Assembly: GCA_041674745.1 (NCBI GenBank)
Contig: JBAYVD010000004.1
Coordinates: 1-64,000, forward strand
DNA length: 64,000 nt
Reading direction: 5' to 3'
Origin: UBA2040 sp041674745
GTDB lineage: Bacteria > Bacteroidota > Bacteroidia > Flavobacteriales_D > Crocinitomicaceae
The stretch's first letter is position 1; each line of letters starts with the position of its first letter. The position numbers and the translations under genes are program-made. Positions 44,894 through 53,604 of the stretch are shown here, in pieces. Under the pieces are notes generated by a model. The model saw nothing but the letters and a program-made list of their open reading frames with translations, was not told the origin of the DNA and did not search any database.

Positions 44894-45343
44894 TTAAATC
44901 AAGCCAAATTGTTCGAAGTGATGATTCAAATGCTTGTTGTTCAGTAAAAGCCATTGACGGTAGTTCAGAGGTCCATAGAAGGAATGGATTTCCGTGTGTT
45001 CAGGATTGCTCGTATACACTTCTTCAAAGTTCAACCATTCATCCACTAATTCGTCAATCGCCTCTTCGATTTCGTCGTTTCGGAGCGCTTTGTTTTTTGG
45101 CGCAAAAGGAACTTCAATGTTTCTCGCCATCGGTTTGTCTGTTTCCAAAAAAGCTTGCATTTTCTCGATTTTTTCTTCTGGAATTAGCAATTCTTGCGGA
45201 TTTTTGCCATTGGCAATTTGCAAGGTGTCGGTTAAATGTTCCACCATTCTCTGCGCACTCATTTCTCCCCAAAGTGGCTTTGAGTTGGCTTTTAATTTGT
45301 CGAGTGTTTTAATAATTTTTTCTAGGTTCCAGTTATTTGACAT
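44894..45343 (-). CDS. DinB-like (DUF1569-type) protein
   Basis: A 149-residue cytoplasmic protein of the four-helix DinB superfamily. Likely metal ligands are the His in RMVEHLTDTL and the two in LNNKHLNHHFEQF, and the short linker SFYGPLNYRQWLLLNNKH matches DUF1569 members. Some relatives are thiol-dependent transferases, but no activity can be given here. Its start overlaps the lipid kinase stop by 11 bases, so it is the third gene of the 48124-44894 operon; the tie with lipid metabolism is unexplained. Confidence 0.82.
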   Translation of the reverse strand: MSNNWNLEKIIKTLDKLKANSKPLWGEMSAQRMVEHLTDTLQIANGKNPQELLIPEEKIEKMQAFLETDKPMARNIEVPFAPKNKALRNDEIEEAIDELVDEWLNFEEVYTSNPEHTEIHSFYGPLNYRQWLLLNNKHLNHHFEQFGLI

Positions 45344-46223
45344 GGCAATTTTTATCGATTAAGATATGAAGACTATTTGGAACCACTTCAATGTTCAGCT
45401 CTTTGCGAACTTCAAATGGTTCCCCGTCGTAATGACTTACGGGTGAGTGCAAGATTAATCTGGCTTTTTTGAAAGGAATAATTTCGATGTACTTTCCTCG
45501 ATGGTTGCTTTTTCTGAAAAACCGCAACAAAACCGCCGGAGCCACGATTAAATTAAAGGGCTTCATTAAGCACAATTCTATGATTCCGTCCTTGATGCTG
45601 GAGTTGGGGGAAATACAGAAACCATTTCCATATTCGTTCGCATTGGCAATGGTGCAAAGAAAAAGTTTTTCACTTCTTTTTTGTCCGTTTATTTCAACCG
45701 TAAACGTATTGGATTTATAAGAGAAACACTGTTTGGTGACCAATTTGACATATCCCCAAAATCCACGTCGATCGTGGTTATCAAAACTTTTTGCAATCGA
45801 GGCGTCAAATCCGTAACCACCCACATTTAAAAAGGCTTTGTCGTTAACCAAAACGGTATCCATCGTTTCGGATTTGCTGTTGTTGATGGTTTGGATGGCT
45901 TTGGCAAAATCCATGGGAATTTGAAGGTGTCTCGCCAATCCATTTCCAGAACCAGCAGGAATAATGGCCAAATGTGTTTTCGTGCCAATCAACGCGGTTC
46001 CGACTTCATGAACCGAGCCATCACCACCCACGGCACAAACAATATCGTACCCTTCCAAAGCCGATTGGTGCGCTATTTCCTTCGCATGTTTTTTATATTC
46101 CGTGCTGACAATATCAAAATCGAATTGGGTTTTGTCCAAGTATTTTTCAATCAGATTTGGAAAATCCGTTTTTTGCTGCACCCCAGATTTCGGGTTGATG
46201 ATGAATCGAATTTTCTTTTTCAT
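45333..46223 (-). CDS. Diacylglycerol kinase family lipid kinase
   Basis: A protein of about 296 residues with the DAGK catalytic fold: FIINPKSG, the phosphate loop GGDGSVHEVG (about 60-70), and AGSGNGLARHL. It is related to YegS, DgkB and sphingosine kinases and phosphorylates a lipid alcohol at the membrane. The start at 46223 makes an ATGA overlap with the upstream LTA-synthase-type gene. Because LTA-synthase-type enzymes release diacylglycerol from phosphatidylglycerol, recycling that product to phosphatidate is the natural role for this kinase (inference from context). Confidence 0.88.
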   Translation of the reverse strand: MKKKIRFIINPKSGVQQKTDFPNLIEKYLDKTQFDFDIVSTEYKKHAKEIAHQSALEGYDIVCAVGGDGSVHEVGTALIGTKTHLAIIPAGSGNGLARHLQIPMDFAKAIQTINNSKSETMDTVLVNDKAFLNVGGYGFDASIAKSFDNHDRRGFWGYVKLVTKQCFSYKSNTFTVEINGQKRSEKLFLCTIANANEYGNGFCISPNSSIKDGIIELCLMKPFNLIVAPAVLLRFFRKSNHRGKYIEIIPFKKARLILHSPVSHYDGEPFEVRKELNIEVVPNSLHILIDKNCHVK

Positions 46224-48124
46224 TTCACGTGACATTGATTATTAATCAAATCATGGTTATAACGTTGAATGATAGCTCTCAATCTATTTTCTTTTCGCGT
46301 TAATTCTTTTTTAGAAGCATTTTTCTCGTCGGAAGTAAGTTCTCTTTTCTCGGTCAAACTATACAAATTTCGTGCCTCATTCCCTGCGAAATTAATCATA
46401 AAAGGTTGATTGAAATAGTAATAAATTCCTTCCAGGAAAGTAATGGCTTCTCGATCGGTCTTTTGAAAAATGGAATTTCCAAAGGCGTAAAAGGGTTCTT
46501 CAAAGTTGAGCAAATCCATCAAAGTAGGCAAGATGTCGAGTTGTTGGAAAATTTCACTTCGCTTTCCTCGCGGCAATTTGCCACTTGGGTCAAAAAACAA
46601 CATCGGAATCCGGTACATTTCAGCGCGTTGACTGAAGATTGGAGAATTGGTCGAAGGTGTGTGATCAGCGCAGATGACAAAAATGGTGTTTTGATACCAG
46701 GGTTGTTTACTTGCTTCTTCAAAGAATTTTCGCAAGGAGTAATCACCATAACTAATACTGGCGCAAATCGGTTCTGGACCATGGACAACCTCATTTTTTC
46801 GATCTTCCGGAATGAAGTAGGGGTGATGAGAGCTAATCGTAAATAAAGTAGAAAAGAATGGTGCTTTTAATTTGCTCATTTCTTTGGCCGCCCAAGGATT
46901 GAAATATTCATCTAAAATACCCCACGTTTTATCAAAATGGTCGTCGTTGTTGTATTCAAAACGGCCGTAATAATTTTCAAATCCAGCCTGCGCTGCAAAT
47001 CCGTCGAAGCGCATAGAACCATTTGTGGCAGCATGAAAAAATCCGTTGCTGTATCCTTTTTCACTGAGAATATTGGCCAAGGATTTGATTTTGTTGTCCC
47101 CGTAAACCGATGAAATGTAGGGATTATTCATCAAGCTAGGAATAGAGGAAACGATTGAAGGAACCGCTTCAATGGATTTTTTTCCATTGGCGTATGCATT
47201 TTCAAAATACATACTTTGATGCGCCAAAGAATCCAAAAATGGCGTATAGGATTTTTCTAATAAAGGATTATTGAACGCCACCCATTCGTTCCCAAAACTT
47301 TCCAATATGATAATGACCACGTTGGATTTGTCGGGTAAAATATTTGCTGGCTTGGCTTTTTTGATTGGATTAAAAAGTTGGTTGCACTCACTTTTAGTGA
47401 AGTAATTTACTTCTTCTAAACGCTCCGTTCCGAAGGATTTTATCATGGTAAATCCGGTATTCAAAACAAAGGCTGTGTTGCTCGGTTGGGTATATTGTGC
47501 CGTTTCAATGATACCTATCGGACGCAATCCCAATCCTCCACGACCAATAAGAACGACGGCGGCAACGGAAAGCAACATGACAAAAAAATGGGGAATTATT
47601 TCCTTGTTTGTCATTTTCTCTTCTTTTACTTTCGAACGATTGAAAACCCAAATCAAGCCAACAATCATTGCGATAAATAGAAGCACCAGCCACCAAAATT
47701 GAGCAAAAAAAGTGCCTATTAATTGGTTCATATCATTGCCCGTTGAAACCATACTGAGTAAATCACTCGTGGAACGTTTGCCGGTGTATTTGAAATATTC
47801 AATATCGATTAAATTCAATACGATCAACGTTGTATTGACGAGTGTGAAATACACCAAGGTCCAAATTCGGTAGATTTTATTGCTTCTATGGGGTAGTGGA
47901 AGAAAGTGCAACAAAGTGTACGGTAGATAAACTATGCAAATGGTAATGAGATCAAACCAAGCGCCCGCCAACCAATCACTCACATGGATTTCTAAAAAGG
48001 CTACGTGGTGAACGACATAAAATAGAATGCGCAAAATAGTCATCACAACCCAAGAGAGTAAAACCATGCGCCAAAAAATTTGCGCATGTTTGGGCCATAA
48101 TTTGCTCATCCATGTTTTCCACAT
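46220..48124 (-). CDS. LTA synthase family membrane phosphotransferase
   Basis: A 634-residue protein with five N-terminal membrane helices (within residues 1-215) and a periplasmic alkaline-phosphatase-fold domain. Metal and catalytic residues are visible in VIIILESFGNEW, the nucleophile region GKKSIEAVPSI (Ser in place of the Thr of LtaS), and VICADHTPST. Such enzymes move glycerol-phosphate or phosphoethanolamine groups from phospholipids to glycans or lipids. The substrate in a Gram-negative of this phylum is unknown. A TACTTTTG box at 48133-48140 would give a four-base leader. Confidence 0.88.
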   Translation of the reverse strand: MWKTWMSKLWPKHAQIFWRMVLLSWVVMTILRILFYVVHHVAFLEIHVSDWLAGAWFDLITICIVYLPYTLLHFLPLPHRSNKIYRIWTLVYFTLVNTTLIVLNLIDIEYFKYTGKRSTSDLLSMVSTGNDMNQLIGTFFAQFWWLVLLFIAMIVGLIWVFNRSKVKEEKMTNKEIIPHFFVMLLSVAAVVLIGRGGLGLRPIGIIETAQYTQPSNTAFVLNTGFTMIKSFGTERLEEVNYFTKSECNQLFNPIKKAKPANILPDKSNVVIIILESFGNEWVAFNNPLLEKSYTPFLDSLAHQSMYFENAYANGKKSIEAVPSIVSSIPSLMNNPYISSVYGDNKIKSLANILSEKGYSNGFFHAATNGSMRFDGFAAQAGFENYYGRFEYNNDDHFDKTWGILDEYFNPWAAKEMSKLKAPFFSTLFTISSHHPYFIPEDRKNEVVHGPEPICASISYGDYSLRKFFEEASKQPWYQNTIFVICADHTPSTNSPIFSQRAEMYRIPMLFFDPSGKLPRGKRSEIFQQLDILPTLMDLLNFEEPFYAFGNSIFQKTDREAITFLEGIYYYFNQPFMINFAGNEARNLYSLTEKRELTSDEKNASKKELTRKENRLRAIIQRYNHDLINNQCHVK

Positions 48125-48132
48125 ATTCTAGG

Positions 48133-48140
48133 CAAAAGTA
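48133..48140 (-). promoter_or_regulatory. -7 box of the LTA-synthase-type operon
   Basis: Minus strand TACTTTTG, a full TAnnTTTG match, eight bases before ATG 48124, so the predicted leader is about four bases. Confidence 0.5.
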
Positions 48141-48251
48141 GCTATTCTAAAAATAAGAAATTCATTCCCAACCTGAACAAAATACTTAAATTTGTATAAA
48201 ATCGGTTTCAATCATTCATCCGTACCAATCTTTCATCTTAAATCAGTCACC

Positions 48252-48626
48252 ATGGACAAATCTCAATTACGCAGTATTCTTCACATGAAATGTCCTCGTT
48301 GCCAAGAAGGAGATTTTTTTGTTTCAACTCCTTATGATTTGAAAAATGCAGGGAAAACGCATGAAAAATGTCCCAAATGTGGTTTGGATTACCGAAGAGA
48401 ACCAGGCTATTATTTTGGTGCACTTTATGTTTCTTACGGCATGGGCGTAGCACTATTTGTTACGATCTACTTAAGTTTCGTCTTGTTTTTCCCCAACTAC
48501 AATGTTTGGTGGCCGATTGTGTTGATTGGAATTTTTAGTTTGATTTTGGGACCGTACTTGTATGCCTTGTCAAAAGTGATTTGGATTCATTTCTTTGTCA
48601 AGCCAGCGAAAAAAAATCAGGACTGA
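48252..48626 (+). CDS. DUF983 family zinc-ribbon membrane protein
   Basis: A 124-residue protein with a two-half zinc ribbon (MKCPRCQEG and KCPKCGLDYRREPGYYFGA) followed by two membrane helices. The YYFGALYVSYGMG block is the DUF983 signature. Function is unknown. ATG 48252 is the family start; the frame back to 48192 has no support. A TAAATTTG box lies at 48187-48194 and would give a leader of about 53 bases. It converges on xerD with a 10-base overlap. Confidence 0.88.
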   Translation: MDKSQLRSILHMKCPRCQEGDFFVSTPYDLKNAGKTHEKCPKCGLDYRREPGYYFGALYVSYGMGVALFVTIYLSFVLFFPNYNVWWPIVLIGIFSLILGPYLYALSKVIWIHFFVKPAKKNQD

Positions 48627-49519
48627 TTTCTCGGATGATAACTCAAAATAGCTTCTTTCAAGAAACTTTGATCCAAGTGTGTATAGATTTCTGTCGTTGT
48701 GATGGATTCGTGCCCTAACATCTCTTGAATTGCCCGCAAATTGGCACCACCTTCTAAAAGATGGGTCGCAAAAGAGTGACGAAAAGTATGAGGCGAAACA
48801 TTTTTCGTAAGCCCAATTTCTGCCGAAAGATTTTTGATGATTGTAAATATCATTTCACGTGTCAATTGACTTCCACGACGGTTGAGGAAAACGATGTTTT
48901 CGCTTCCTTTTTTGATATCCAAATGATTGCGAACGGAGGTTTTGTAAAAATTGATTTCCTTTTCTACGGATGGCGAAGAAGGCACCAACCGTTGTTTGTT
49001 TCCTTTCCCGATTATGCGAATAAATCCTTCGTCAAAATACAAGTCGGAAAATTTCAAATTGACCAATTCCGAAACACGCAAACCGCAACTGTATAACGTT
49101 TCTAAGATTGCTTTGTTTCGATGCCCTTCGGGTTTACTCAAGTCAATGGCATCAATTAAAGCATCAATTTCTTCAATGCTCAATACTTCGGGTAATTTTC
49201 GTCCAAGTTTGGGTAATTCGAGCGATTCGCTTGGGTCGGTTTGAATGATGTCATCCAAGAGTAAAAATCCAAAAAACTGTTTGATACCACTGATGATTCT
49301 AGCTTGACTGCGTGGATTTAATCCCAAATCGTACAATAGTCCTACAAAATGATTCAGATCAACGTATTCTAAATGAAGAATTTCTTTCTTTTCGGCTGCG
49401 CAAAAGTCAACCAATTTCTGGACATCCCGCTGATAGGCGAAAATAGAATTGTCCGCCAAACCCTTTTCGATTTTTAAGTAAGCGACAAATTGCTTAATAT
49501 AGCGTTCCGAATTAGACAT
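48617..49519 (-). CDS. xerD: Tyrosine recombinase XerD
   Basis: XerD with XerC resolves chromosome dimers at dif. The 300-residue protein has the SAM-like N-terminal domain (about 10-95; FVAYLKIEKGLADNS) and the catalytic residues Arg in YSCGLRVSEL, Lys in IGKGNKQR, His and Arg in SPHTFRHSFATHLLEGGAN, His in LGHESITTTEIY, where the final Tyr is the nucleophile. Length and lack of cargo fit the housekeeping enzyme rather than an island integrase. Its ATG is only three bases from that of divergent aroQ. Confidence 0.93.
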   Translation of the reverse strand: MSNSERYIKQFVAYLKIEKGLADNSIFAYQRDVQKLVDFCAAEKKEILHLEYVDLNHFVGLLYDLGLNPRSQARIISGIKQFFGFLLLDDIIQTDPSESLELPKLGRKLPEVLSIEEIDALIDAIDLSKPEGHRNKAILETLYSCGLRVSELVNLKFSDLYFDEGFIRIIGKGNKQRLVPSSPSVEKEINFYKTSVRNHLDIKKGSENIVFLNRRGSQLTREMIFTIIKNLSAEIGLTKNVSPHTFRHSFATHLLEGGANLRAIQEMLGHESITTTEIYTHLDQSFLKEAILSYHPRNQS

Positions 49520-49522
49520 GAT

Positions 49523-49939
49523 ATGAAAATATTGATACTCAACGGTCCGAATTTAAACTTAATTGGTCAAAGAGAACCTGAAATTTACGGGAAACTTTCC
49601 TTTGAAGAATCGATTCTTGATTGGCGACGTGAATTTGATGCGGAGTTGGACTATTTGCAATCCAATGTGGAGGGAGAATTGATCAATTTCTTGCAAAATG
49701 CTGGTGCAGATGGAATCATTTTTAACGCTGGAGGATATACTCATACGAGTGTTGCTTTGCGGGATGCCATTGCGAGTATTTCAGTTCCTGTTGTAGAAGT
49801 TCACCTTTCGAATATCACGAAAAGGGAAACCTTTCGTCATGAATCGATGCTTTCGCCTGTGTGCGTTGGTTGTATTTTTGGCTTTGGCATGGAAAGTTAC
49901 CGCATGGCCATTCACTATTTTTTAGACAAGAAAGGCTAA
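49523..49939 (+). CDS. aroQ: 3-dehydroquinate dehydratase, type II
   Basis: AroQ dehydrates 3-dehydroquinate to 3-dehydroshikimate in aromatic amino acid synthesis. The 138-residue protein has NGPNLNLIGQREPEIYG (catalytic Arg-Tyr loop), NAGGYTHTSVALRDA, the HLSNITKRE loop (with the general acid His in EVHLSN) and GFGMESY. Start at ATG 49523 as in the family; the frame from 49490 would run into xerD. Its stop overlaps the stop of the convergent glycosyltransferase by three bases. Confidence 0.94.
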   Translation: MKILILNGPNLNLIGQREPEIYGKLSFEESILDWRREFDAELDYLQSNVEGELINFLQNAGADGIIFNAGGYTHTSVALRDAIASISVPVVEVHLSNITKRETFRHESMLSPVCVGCIFGFGMESYRMAIHYFLDKKG

Positions 49940-50955
49940 AATCGGTCCTTCGGCAATTTGCTAAATTTGTCATTTTTACGAACGTACCGTTGCCACAAAA
50001 TACTTCCGTTATACAAACCCGTCGAATTGAAAGTCGAACTGATTGCACGAATCTGTTTTCGTTTACGGAGCATTTTTGGCAGGTTTTTATAGGCATTCAT
50101 GTGGGCATTGAAAATACTCGCAAATTGTTTTCTTTCACCTCGTATTAAAAATCGAATGGCGGCAATTCCGTCAATTACCAGACGGTAAAATAATTTGGGC
50201 AACCACCAACCATCATGGTTTTTAATCAGCATGTAAATACTATTCCGAAAATTCAAATAGGTTTTAAAAGGCGATGAATAGGGAAGCGTGCCACCACCAA
50301 CGTGGTAGACGATTGAACTAGGAACGACTACAAATCGATAATTTTGTTTTTTTAATCGCCAACACAAATCGATTTCCTCCATGTGTGCAAAGAAATCATC
50401 GTCCAATCCACCCACTTGATGGTACAAATCTGCCCGAATCAAAAGCGCTGCTCCTGTCGCCCAAAATATTTCGATGGGATCATCATACTGTCCACTGTCT
50501 TTTTCCGTTTTTTCTAATATTCGGCCACGGCAAAATGGAAAATAGTTGTGGTCTAGAAATCCACCAGAGGCACCTGCATGTTCAAATTGGTCTTTCTTTT
50601 GGTAGGACAAGACTTTGGGTTGACAACCTGCGATCGATTCATCCTCCATGATAGAAAGTAGTGGATCGACCCAGTTGGGCGTTACTTCAATATCACTGTT
50701 CAGTAACAGGTAGAAATCACTTTTAATTTGTTTTAAAGCATCGTTGTATCCTTTTGCAAAACCACCATTTTCTTGATTGATAATCAACCGAATCGAAGGA
50801 AAATTATTTTTCAAAAAAAGCACAGAATCGTCCGTTGAGCAATTATCCGCGACTATAATCTCGTTTTCACCACTGTGCTGAATAACATCGGGTAGAAATT
50901 TTTCTAGAAAATTGCGCCCATTAAAGTTTAAAATGACAATCGAGAGTTTTTTCAC
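49936..50955 (-). CDS. GT2 family glycosyltransferase (rhamnosyltransferase-like)
   Basis: A 339-residue cytoplasmic enzyme with SIVILNFNGRNFLEKFLP at the N terminus, LLNSDIEVTPNWVDPLL (the DxD-like metal site as NSD), and the acceptor-side motif FFAHMEEIDLCWRLK (ED catalytic region). A C-terminal amphipathic helix set (about 245-300) may bind the membrane. It resembles WbbL-like rhamnosyl- or other cell-surface sugar transferases; the sugar cannot be told. It lies 21 bases after the GWxTD protein gene. Confidence 0.88.
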   Translation of the reverse strand: MKKLSIVILNFNGRNFLEKFLPDVIQHSGENEIIVADNCSTDDSVLFLKNNFPSIRLIINQENGGFAKGYNDALKQIKSDFYLLLNSDIEVTPNWVDPLLSIMEDESIAGCQPKVLSYQKKDQFEHAGASGGFLDHNYFPFCRGRILEKTEKDSGQYDDPIEIFWATGAALLIRADLYHQVGGLDDDFFAHMEEIDLCWRLKKQNYRFVVVPSSIVYHVGGGTLPYSSPFKTYLNFRNSIYMLIKNHDGWWLPKLFYRLVIDGIAAIRFLIRGERKQFASIFNAHMNAYKNLPKMLRKRKQIRAISSTFNSTGLYNGSILWQRYVRKNDKFSKLPKDRF

Positions 50956-50976
50956 GTTGTACAGTTGGTATAATAA

Positions 50977-52410
50977 TTATCTAAAATAGTCGCTGGCTTG
51001 TCCACCCATTTGAGGTGTTGCATCCGTTTGTTGATTGGCGTCAATTAAGGCACTTCTGTTCTTCAAAGCATTTGAGTAATTCAAATTTTTGGGTTCACCA
51101 ATCAAATCCGAATGAAGTAGTCTGTAATTGTTTGCAATCAAATCAGGGTTGTAAAATAAAAATTTCTTGTTTGAGAACTTACCAATTTTGTTGTATTGCC
51201 AGATTTCCCAAGGGAATTCGGTAGGTGAAACTTCTCGGGCAATAATATTTGTAGGGGCACCGTATTGTAAATATACGCGACCGCGATCGGTGTCGTAACC
51301 TCTTAAAAAGTTATTAGAATACAGTCTCTCGGTATATAGAACCTGTGCTTTGTAAAGCAACCAACTTTCGTAGGCATTCGTTGGATTAGTTGTTCTCCAA
51401 AACGTTTGAATCAACAAGGAAGCTTTTTCACTATTTTTTTCTTTCAAAACACTGAGAATCGTTCTGTCTGTTTGTTGTCCTGCAATGGGGATCAAACTTC
51501 CTAAGTAAAACAATGCGCTGTCTATCGGAATACTTTTTGCAAAATCTGGATTCAGAATTAAGTCGGTTTCAGTCAAATCCATTTCTTTTTCATTCGTTCG
51601 TTCGAAGAAGTATTTCTTTTCGGTAACAATTTCCATTTTTGAATCAATGATGGAAAGTGTCAAATAATAGTTTCCGCTTTTTAAACTAGCAATGTCCATT
51701 TTTCTCAGAATAGGCACAACCGTATCTGATTTGTATCGAATATATTGCGTGTATTTTTCCAGTTCCAATTTTGATTCAGCGTCTACAATGGATTCCTTCA
51801 AACCAAATTCTTTGTTGTTGAGCAAATTTGAATTATAAACCTCTGTATAATAGGGCAGCCAAGTTAATTCTTCAGGATAATAGTTTGACAAGCGGGGAAT
51901 GATTTCGTAGCCACTTTTGTAAAAAGGGCTGGATACATTTCCTTTGTTCGCCACTTCAATATTTTGAATATCACTAAATTGAATAGATTTGCCTCGGGAC
52001 TCTACCACGACAGAAATAACGCCTTTGATAGACGCAGATTTTCGAATTAAATCAGAAATTTCTAGATGCAATTCATAACTTCCTGGGTTGAGTGAAAAAC
52101 GACGTACATCATAAAAATCTTCCAGAATGCTATCCTTCATGAAGGGAGTTTTCATCCGGTAAGCATCCGAAACGATCGTATCACCCTCTTTCACGAAATC
52201 AAGTAGAACGGCTAATTCCCCTTGAAGGCCACCATTTTCACCAATGTATTGCAAAGTTGGGCTTACAAATTGAAAATTTACTTCGACAAAATTGCCCAAC
52301 GAGGGTTCATAGAATTGTTTTGTATCCAAATAAACACGCAACTTTTGTTCTTGACAGGTTGCCCAGCTATTCATTAGCAAACCAAAGAAAAGCAAGTAGA
52401 TTAATTTCAT
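50977..52410 (-). CDS. GWxTD domain-containing secreted protein
   Basis: A 477-residue exported protein (signal peptide LLFFGLLMNSWATC; the C at the end could be a lipobox). The C-terminal GWxTD domain is shown by GYDTDRGRVYLQYGAP followed by PWEIWQYNKIG (about 375-425), where the usual GW is GY. The N-terminal two thirds are beta-rich with no known domain. GWxTD proteins are widespread in Bacteroidota and have no settled function. It is co-directional with the GT2 gene. Confidence 0.85.
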   Translation of the reverse strand: MKLIYLLFFGLLMNSWATCQEQKLRVYLDTKQFYEPSLGNFVEVNFQFVSPTLQYIGENGGLQGELAVLLDFVKEGDTIVSDAYRMKTPFMKDSILEDFYDVRRFSLNPGSYELHLEISDLIRKSASIKGVISVVVESRGKSIQFSDIQNIEVANKGNVSSPFYKSGYEIIPRLSNYYPEELTWLPYYTEVYNSNLLNNKEFGLKESIVDAESKLELEKYTQYIRYKSDTVVPILRKMDIASLKSGNYYLTLSIIDSKMEIVTEKKYFFERTNEKEMDLTETDLILNPDFAKSIPIDSALFYLGSLIPIAGQQTDRTILSVLKEKNSEKASLLIQTFWRTTNPTNAYESWLLYKAQVLYTERLYSNNFLRGYDTDRGRVYLQYGAPTNIIAREVSPTEFPWEIWQYNKIGKFSNKKFLFYNPDLIANNYRLLHSDLIGEPKNLNYSNALKNRSALIDANQQTDATPQMGGQASDYFR

Positions 52411-52569
52411 CGGTAAATTTTAAGCTCTAAAGTTACGAAATGTTCTAATTCCTGATTGAATTGTGCCCAACTATCTATTCAACGGAATGAAATTCACTTT
52501 GAACGGTTGATTTAACTATTTGTTAATAAGAGCAATGAAAAAATATTTGTTTTTTTTTCTATCGCACCC

Positions 52570-52599
52570 TTGCCAGTATTCAAAGTATTAGTACTTTTG
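52570..52599 (+). promoter_or_regulatory. Promoter of tRNA-Ser
   Basis: TTG (52570-52572), a 19-base spacer and TACTTTTG (52592-52599) give a complete Bacteroidota promoter. The -7 box ends four bases before the mature tRNA 5' end. Confidence 0.75.
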
Positions 52600-52603
52600 T
52601 CGC

Positions 52604-52691
52604 GGAGAATTGGCAGAGTGGTCGATTGCGGCAGTCTTGAAAACTGTTGTACCGCAAGGTACCGTAGGTTCGAATCCTACATTCTCCGCCA
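52604..52691 (+). tRNA. tRNA-Ser(UGA)
   Basis: GGAGAAT pairs with ATTCTCC in the acceptor stem. The anticodon loop CTTGAAA gives anticodon TGA (52638-52640), a long class II variable arm (about 52651-52668) marks serine, and the T loop is GGTTCGAATCC. The 3' CCA is encoded (52689-52691). Confidence 0.95.
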
Positions 52692-52793
52692 AAAGTTCAG
52701 ACAGTAGTTTGGACTTTTTTTTTGCTTTAAAGCTTTGTGTATTCCTGAAAGTTGGGGATTAGGAATAAATTGCGTTTCGACTAAAATTTTCTC

Positions 52794-53014
52794 TTCTTTT
52801 CTTTTTCTCCGGGAAAAAGTAAAGAAGCAATCTGTCCGCCGGACACATCAGTAGTAGGAGGAAAGAAAATCCTCCCGCTTAGGAAAGAAAAAGGTTCTTC
52901 GCTTGTCATTGGCGACCTTTTCGTTGATCCTACGTGGCTTGCTATCCTACCACCACTCCGGCTAACCCAAGGTGCCCACCAATGTCTGCGCTGCGAACCT
53001 TTTTCTTTCCTAAG
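52794..53014. repeat. Structured non-coding segment with nested inverted repeats
   Basis: This is most of the 480-bp gap after tRNA-Ser. Three foldbacks are seen: an imperfect one at about 52794-52822 (CTTTTCTTTTTCTCC/GGAAAAAGTAAAG), a small one at 52856-52876 (AGGAGGA/TCCTCCC), and a perfect 20-bp arm pair at 52878-52897 and 52995-53014 enclosing 97 bases of unusually GC-rich sequence. No convincing ORF. It may be a structured RNA or a small mobile repeat. Confidence 0.75.
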
Positions 53015-53172
53015 GCGATTTCAATTTCTAATTGGAGTTCGAAAATCAGATCGTTTCGAAAATCAAATAAAAACAAACGAATTACATCTAAATTTTGGTT
53101 TAAAGCTTCGATGTTAAAGAGAATTGGGTGTTCAAGATTGATTCTTTTTCAAAATTGTAGTAATTTTCCAAG

Positions 53173-53604
53173 ATGAATCGGAGTACCATTTTTACACTTC
53201 TTTGTTTGAGCCTTCTTTTTCCATCCTGTAAGAAAATGGGGTGCATGGATGTGAATGCAACAAGTTATGAGGTCGTTGCGCAAAAAGACGATGGTTCCTG
53301 TACGTACAAAGGCTCCCTTGGAATTTGGTTGGATGAAACAAAAGCACAAGAATACGTGTCACTTGGAATTGACAGTTTGTATTATTTTATTGATTACAAA
53401 GAAAAAGCAGGTGCTTCAGTAGCGTCCTTTTATCTAAATCCACCCAGTTGCGGAGATGTGAATGTAGTGACGTTAAATTTTGATTTGGGTAAATACTCTT
53501 CCAATAATTATACGCTTTTGGTGAAAAGTGAAACGGGCGCGGTTGTCGATAATTATCCTGTAACAGTGGAAGGCAATAAATGCACTTTATTTTTACTGAA
53601 ATAA
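53173..53604 (+). CDS. Small lipoprotein with GCxDxxAxxY calcium-loop-like motif (paralogue 1)
   Basis: A 143-residue lipoprotein (LSLLFPSCKKMG). The mature N terminus has GCMDVNATSYEVVAQKDDG then SCTY, a short disulfide-linked motif very common in secreted proteins of this phylum. The rest is an all-beta domain of about 95 residues with a Cys pair (PPSCG ... GNKC). Function is unknown. TAATTTTC (53161-53168, 7 of 8) ends four bases before the ATG, with TTG 20 bases upstream of it. It is followed by a close paralogue. Confidence 0.83.
   Translation: MNRSTIFTLLCLSLLFPSCKKMGCMDVNATSYEVVAQKDDGSCTYKGSLGIWLDETKAQEYVSLGIDSLYYFIDYKEKAGASVASFYLNPPSCGDVNVVTLNFDLGKYSSNNYTLLVKSETGAVVDNYPVTVEGNKCTLFLLK

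Noticed and set aside
48617..49519. The tyrosine recombinase as the integrase of the island
   Set aside because: It is outside the tRNA-Val border by about 5 kb, and length and motifs fit housekeeping XerD.
52934..53176. 80-residue ORF in the structured gap after tRNA-Ser
   Set aside because: It runs through the arm of the 20-bp inverted repeat, has low-complexity Ser/Lys/Phe composition and no start context; more likely non-coding.
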